64,000 nt of DNA from M0108 sp044228695 (GTDB lineage Bacteria; Pseudomonadota; Gammaproteobacteria; Chromatiales; Chromatiaceae), in contig JBGAUK010000008.1 of the NCBI GenBank assembly GCA_044228695.1, forward strand, positions 1-64,000. Reading direction: 5' to 3'. The notes beneath the pieces are model-generated. The model ran no database searches and was not told where the DNA came from. It was given only the letters and a program-made list of their open reading frames with translations. Positions 60,291-64,000 of the stretch are shown here, one piece after another. Position 1 is the stretch's first letter. Each line of letters opens with the position of its first letter. A program made the position numbers and the translations under genes.

Positions 60291-60752
60291 GTGAGTGACC
60301 CCCTGAATCAGCAGCCCTTTCCCCGTGGTGCCCTGATTGGCGCGGCGGCCCTGATTGGCTTTTCCCTTCTGGCGGTCACCCTGGCCCGCGTCGTTGGCTT
60401 GGAGGCTGGCGGGGAGCCGGCGGCCCCCCTGGTGGAATCCCGGGAACTACGCTTCGCGGATCGCCCAGATGGGGCGGTCCTGGTTTACGAGGGCCAGGGC
60501 GACGAGGTCGTGGACCTGGTGCCACCCGGCAGCGGCGGCTTCGTGCGGGGTGTACTTCGCGCCCTGGCAAGGGAACGCCGCAGTCATGGGGATCAGGAGG
60601 CGGCCGTGCCTTTCCGGCTGAGCCGGCTCGCGGATGGTCGAGTCACCCTGGAAGACCTCTCGACGGGGCGTGTCATTGACTTGAGGGCCTTCGGACCCAC
60701 CAACGAGGAGGCCTTTACCCGGCTATTGAATGGCGGGGAACCGGCCCCATGA
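60291..60752 (+). CDS. puhC: Photosynthetic complex assembly protein PuhC
   Basis: PuhC has one N-terminal membrane helix (about residues 13-35) and a periplasmic domain of about 115 residues. The domain carries the family-like ESRELRFADRPDGAVLVYE near residue 55 and FVRGVLRALARER. GTG 60291 is chosen because GGAG lies 9 nt upstream; GTG 60270 is also in frame. The 153 residues fit the usual length. It is needed for optimal assembly of the core complex in Rhodobacter. Confidence 0.85.
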   Translation: MSDPLNQQPFPRGALIGAAALIGFSLLAVTLARVVGLEAGGEPAAPLVESRELRFADRPDGAVLVYEGQGDEVVDLVPPGSGGFVRGVLRALARERRSHGDQEAAVPFRLSRLADGRVTLEDLSTGRVIDLRAFGPTNEEAFTRLLNGGEPAP

Positions 60753-60801
60753 GGCCTGCCGCGCACCGGGGTCATCCGGTCTTGTCCAAGGGCAAGTGCC
60801 G

Positions 60802-61716
60802 ATGATGGCTTATGTGATCCCTGTTTTATACACCCTCTTCGTCTGGTGGCTGACTACGGGTGTCCTGCTGTATTTGCACCGGCTGCCGGCGCGGACCTAC
60901 CGCCGGAGCATGCTGGGCATGATGCTGATCGCGGGGGCGGCCCTCGTCGGCCATGCCCTGGCCAGCCTGGGGACCGAGCCCAGTGACGCCTACCTCGCCT
61001 TTTCCTGTGCCCTGATCCTCTGGGGGTGGCTGGAGTTGGGTTATTTCACGGGATTCCTGGTGGGGCCCCATTGCGATCCCTGTCCCGAGGACTGCCGTGG
61101 CTGGCGCCGCTTCTGGCTGGCATTGCGTACCGGCCTCTTCCTGGAGATTGGCATCATCGTCACGGCGGCGGTGCTGGTGGTCGCCGCCTGGGACGCGCCG
61201 AATCAGGTCGGCGTCTGGAGTTTCCTGGTGCTCTGGTTGATGCGCTTGAGCGCCAAGCTCAACCTCTTCCTCGGTGTTCCGAATCTCCACGACCATTGGT
61301 TGCCCGAGCAAATGCGGTTCCTCTCGACCTATATGGTCCGGCGGCCCATGAATCTCCTCTTCCCCGTCTCCGTCACCGTCGCGACCCTCATCCTGGGGCT
61401 GCTGGTCCAGATCGCATCCCAGCCGGAGATGAGCGACTTCCAGCGGAGTGGGCTCCTGCTAGTTTCTACCCTCCTGGCGTTGGGCATCCTGGAACATTGG
61501 TTCCTGGTGTTGCCCTTTTCCGAGGAGGTGATTTGGCGTTGGGCCATGAAGGGCAAGCAGCCCGGCGGCCTGGAACCCGGGCTCCGGGACCCGACACCCA
61601 GCGAGGCCGGGTCGGGCTGCGATACTGGCTTTCTGAAGTCCGGGCTCGAATGTTCACCCTGCCCGGGTCCGGTGATCATCCGCGAACCCGCACCCAAGGG
61701 CTGTTCCATCCCCTAA
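60802..61716 (+). CDS. puhE: Putative photosynthetic complex assembly protein PuhE
   Basis: The 304-residue product matches PuhE (DUF3623), a seven-helix membrane protein found after puhC in purple bacteria. Motifs are VLYTLFVWWLTTGVLLYL near the start, LGYFTGFLVGP near residue 90, and AKLNLFLGVPNLHDHWLPEQMRFL near 155. The C-terminal 45 residues are soluble and rich in Cys, Pro and Gly, longer than expected. ATG 60802 begins the homologous region. Confidence 0.88.
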   Translation: MMAYVIPVLYTLFVWWLTTGVLLYLHRLPARTYRRSMLGMMLIAGAALVGHALASLGTEPSDAYLAFSCALILWGWLELGYFTGFLVGPHCDPCPEDCRGWRRFWLALRTGLFLEIGIIVTAAVLVVAAWDAPNQVGVWSFLVLWLMRLSAKLNLFLGVPNLHDHWLPEQMRFLSTYMVRRPMNLLFPVSVTVATLILGLLVQIASQPEMSDFQRSGLLLVSTLLALGILEHWFLVLPFSEEVIWRWAMKGKQPGGLEPGLRDPTPSEAGSGCDTGFLKSGLECSPCPGPVIIREPAPKGCSIP

Positions 61717-61942
61717 TCAATTAAGGTTCCCCGCGGTCAAGGGGGGACCTGTAACGACATCGACTCAGGAAGGCGATAAAATTGATACCCATACAAGGTC
61801 ATGTGATCGACCGGGACCCTAGCATCCGCGCTGATTGGTGGCGGTGGGCGTTCCTCCCTATCCCGGCCAGGCCGTCGGTGAGGGCAGGGCATCGGCCGCT
61901 TGCCGGCATGGCGGATTATCCAATAGCCTTGAGGACCCGCGG
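61717..61942 (+). other. Intergenic stretch after puhE with hairpin
   Basis: A 9-bp stem (61724-61732 with 61742-61750, one G-T pair) begins 8 nt after the puhE stop and may end the superoperon transcript, although no T run follows. The rest contains no gene. A TTGAT half-site occurs near 61782, without a proper partner. Confidence 0.4.
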
Positions 61943-62053
61943 ATGAGCAGCACCATGATCCAACACCCGTATCCTTCCGCCCACGTCGAGATGGGTTGCG
62001 AGGGATTCTCTGCGGTAGTCGCCTCCCCTGTTGGCGCCTTGACTTACGGATGA
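61943..62053 (+). CDS. Possible 36-residue leader ORF before hemN
   Basis: ATG 61943 follows GAGG (61931-61934) with 8-nt spacing. The 36 codons end in TGA at 62051-62053, which overlaps ATG 62050, a possible hemN start (ATGA). That arrangement is typical of translational coupling. The peptide (MSSTMIQHPYPSAHVEMG...) has no recognised motif. It may be a leader or a chance ORF. Confidence 0.35.
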   Translation: MSSTMIQHPYPSAHVEMGCEGFSAVVASPVGALTYG

Positions 62054-62067
62054 TCGGATTTAGTTCT

Positions 62068-63429
62068 ATGAACCTATCCATCCTCGACGAGATTCCTTCC
62101 AGCCTGATTGAGCGTTATCTGGGCGCCACGGCCGACCAGGCCCCCTCCGGCAAGGTGGAGGTCAAGGTCAATGGGATCGCGCCGGACGAGTACGCCCGGA
62201 CGCTCCGTGATATTGGCATCGGGAGCAATCCGTCCCTGGCCCTCTACCTGCATGTCCCCTTCTGCGCGGTGCGCTGTCACTTCTGCGCCTGCAACACCAA
62301 TGTCACTCATGATGCCGACCAGATAGACGATTACCTGGATACCCTGGAACGGGAAATGGACCTGCTGGTCGCCACCCTTGGCGCAGGCCGTCAGGTACGT
62401 CAGCTCCATGTCGGAGGTGGCACGCCCAACCACCTGAGTGATGAGCAATTGGTCCGCCTGGTGGAGATTGTTCATCAACATTTTCAGATCGCCGAAGATG
62501 CCTGTGTCTGTATCGAGTGCAACCCGCGCCGGGCTTCCGCGAGACAGATGGACCTGCTTCAGAGCCTCGGGTTCGGCTGGATCAGTCTGGGCGTCCAGGA
62601 TCTGTCACTGGACGTGCAGCGGGCGATTGGTCGCATCCAGTCAGAGGCGGTCATCCGGGACGTCTGTCAGATGGCCCGCGAGGTGGGTTTCGAAAACATC
62701 AACATCGACCTGATTCATGGCCTGCCAAATCAGACCGAGCAGGCCCTGGCCAGCACCCTGGAGCAGGTCATCTCCCTGAGGCCCGACCGTATCCGGTGCT
62801 TCAGTTATGCCCATGCCCCCTCCCGGCGCCCCAACCAGATGGCTATCAACGCCCAGTCCTTACCCAGCCCGACCGAGAAAATCTCCCTCTTTGGCCGGGT
62901 GGTGAAGGAACTCACCCAGGCGGGCTACACCTGGATAGGCGCGGACTGTTTTGCCGGCCCCCAGGACGAATGGACCCACGCTCAGGCCGAGGGCCGCCTG
63001 CGGCGCAACAGCATGGGCTATACCGCCGCGCCCGCCGATTATCAGCTCGCCTGCGGTCCCCATGGTCTCGGTGAAGTCGGGAGCCTCTTTGTTCAGAACG
63101 AATCCAACCTGGCCGGCTGGACCCGGGCGGTCATGGCCGGGCGTTTGCCGATCGCCTGGGGCCACCGCCTCAGCGATGAAGACTATCGGCGCCGCCGGGT
63201 CTATGAACATCTCCTCTGCAATCTGGTACTGCCTGCCAGTACCGCCAAGACCCTTGGCGCGGATCTGAAGAGCCTGGGGCGCTGCGCGGACGACGGTCTG
63301 CTGGAGATGGATGCCGAGGGCATTCGGGTGACCGAGCGTGGTCGCTTCTTCCTGGAATCCCTTTGTGCACAACATGCCAGCTCACTGGATTGGGATAGCG
63401 CTCAATGGCTATTCCCGAAATCGCGATGA
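62068..63429 (+). CDS. hemN: HemN-type radical SAM coproporphyrinogen oxidase, divergent
   Basis: The 453-residue product has the HemN cluster motif LYLHVPFCAVRCHFCAC (CxxxCxxCxC near residues 60-75), followed by CNTNVTHD, HVGGGTPNHLSD and NINIDLIHGLPNQTEQ. This is the oxygen-independent route to protoporphyrinogen. The N-terminal RYTSYPTA-type motif of classical HemN is absent and the N-terminus is short, so substrate identity is slightly uncertain. ATG 62068 (MNLSILDEIPSSL) or ATG 62050 are possible starts. It overlaps bchJ by 4 nt and lies right behind the puh genes, so it likely supplies bacteriochlorophyll precursors under anoxia. Confidence 0.85.
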   Translation: MNLSILDEIPSSLIERYLGATADQAPSGKVEVKVNGIAPDEYARTLRDIGIGSNPSLALYLHVPFCAVRCHFCACNTNVTHDADQIDDYLDTLEREMDLLVATLGAGRQVRQLHVGGGTPNHLSDEQLVRLVEIVHQHFQIAEDACVCIECNPRRASARQMDLLQSLGFGWISLGVQDLSLDVQRAIGRIQSEAVIRDVCQMAREVGFENINIDLIHGLPNQTEQALASTLEQVISLRPDRIRCFSYAHAPSRRPNQMAINAQSLPSPTEKISLFGRVVKELTQAGYTWIGADCFAGPQDEWTHAQAEGRLRRNSMGYTAAPADYQLACGPHGLGEVGSLFVQNESNLAGWTRAVMAGRLPIAWGHRLSDEDYRRRRVYEHLLCNLVLPASTAKTLGADLKSLGRCADDGLLEMDAEGIRVTERGRFFLESLCAQHASSLDWDSAQWLFPKSR

Positions 63430-64000
63430 GCCAGGCCCCTGCGGCTCACCGCATCGGCCCCAACGCCATCACCCGGGTGGAGGAGGTACTGCGCGAGGAT
63501 TACCCCGAGTCGGTGGTTGAACGGATCTTTGCCCTGGCGGATATCGCCGGTTATCTCGCCGAGCCCCCCGAGAGGATGGTTGATGAGCGGGAGGTGACGC
63601 GCCTCCACGGGGTCCTCCGTGCCGAGTTGGGCGTCGAGGTTGCCCTGCGCCTGGCCCGGGGGGCGGGGGTGCGGACGGGTGATTACCTCCTGGCGCACCG
63701 GATTCCCGCCGGCGTTCAGGTCATCCTGTCCTGGCTGCCTGCCCGGCTGGCGAGTCGGGTGCTGCTCGGCGCCATCCAGCGTCATGCCTGGACCTTCGCC
63801 GGAAGCGGTGTGCTGGGGGTGCGCAAGGGTTTTCCCCCCCGGCTGTCCATCGCGGGCTGCTGCATTTGTCACGGGGCCCAGTCCCCCATGCCCCTCTGCG
63901 ATTTCTATACCGCCGCGATCGAGCGGCTCTTCCAAAAGCTCGTCAAACCCAGTGCCCGGGTGACCGAAATCACCTGCCAGGCCACCGGGGCCGATGCCTG
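63426..64000 (+). CDS. bchJ: BchJ, 4-vinyl protochlorophyllide reductase family, partial
   Basis: The frame from ATG 63426 (ATGA overlap with hemN) is open to the end of the window, 191 codons. The C-terminal part resembles BchJ: RHAWTFAGSGVLGV, then a V4R-like cysteine region AGCCICHGAQSPMPLCDFYTAAIERLFQKLV and a later Cys. BchJ was named as a vinyl reductase but may only aid the pathway. The 3' end lies outside the window. Confidence 0.82.
   Translation, partial: MSQAPAAHRIGPNAITRVEEVLREDYPESVVERIFALADIAGYLAEPPERMVDEREVTRLHGVLRAELGVEVALRLARGAGVRTGDYLLAHRIPAGVQVILSWLPARLASRVLLGAIQRHAWTFAGSGVLGVRKGFPPRLSIAGCCICHGAQSPMPLCDFYTAAIERLFQKLVKPSARVTEITCQATGADA

Noticed and set aside
61770..61810. 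FNR box before hemN (TTGAT near 61782)
   Set aside because: The second half-site does not align (extra base and mismatch), so it is not a valid 14-bp FNR-type palindrome.

Overview
The window (about 63% GC by eye) reads as chromosome of an anoxygenic phototrophic gammaproteobacterium, most likely a purple sulfur bacterium of the Chromatiaceae. The evidence is the bacteriochlorophyll and reaction-centre supercluster in the right-hand 20 kb (bchG, bchP, ppsR, bphP on one strand; bchF-N-B-H-L-M, lhaA, puhA-B-C-E, hemN, bchJ on the other), next to gammaproteobacterial housekeeping blocks (secG-tRNA-Leu-nuo, uvrA-MFS-ssb, prfC). The family assignment is inference from gene content and protein character; no marker gene was compared.

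Layout. 1-15.6 kb: secG, tRNA-Leu(GAG), a strong intrinsic terminator, then the complete 14-gene NADH dehydrogenase I operon nuoA-N behind a promoter that carries an FNR-type palindrome. 15.6-20.3 kb: a Uma2-type nuclease, a GlpC-like Fe-S protein with its DUF3501 partner, and hemW. 20.3-25 kb: uvrD, then a nitric-oxide response pair (nnrS and a Dnr/FNR-like regulator) with a good FNR/Dnr box upstream. 25-28 kb: an unrecognised lipoprotein translationally coupled to a flavin amine-oxidase-like enzyme. 28-33 kb: uvrA, a YajR-like MFS transporter and ssb. 33-36.4 kb: a compact dTDP-L-rhamnose operon (rfbB, rfbA, rfbC, rfbD). 36.4-41 kb: a secreted protein of unknown function, prfC, ibaG, a small conserved protein, tRNA-Val(CAC), and a 49-residue membrane peptide gene with its own promoter, operator-like palindrome and terminator. 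41-48.3 kb (minus strand): bchG, a PucC-like transporter, bchP, a small membrane protein, ppsR, bphP. 48.3-64 kb (plus strand): the bchF to puhE superoperon, then hemN and bchJ, which runs off the end.

How it works together. PpsR is expected to repress both divergent pigment operons. Two matched TGT-N12-ACA type sites lie in the 266 bp between bchG and bchF, each over a -35 box. The adjacent bacteriophytochrome keeps its biliverdin cysteine but lacks a kinase ATPase domain, which fits direct light-dependent antagonism of PpsR. This PpsR has no cysteine, so thiol redox control is not available to it.

Main anomalies. (1) bchN, read from the GTG that overlaps the bchF stop, has an in-frame TAG at codon 29, three codons before the first cysteine ligand of its 4Fe-4S cluster. 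The next start (49225) loses that ligand. Either this strain has a broken dark protochlorophyllide reductase, or the base is wrong, or the codon is bypassed. (2) hemW has no ATG, GTG, TTG or CTG in frame before its radical-SAM cysteines; only an ATT start or an indel in a five-G run rescues it. No insertion sequence, prophage, integrase or CRISPR array was seen.
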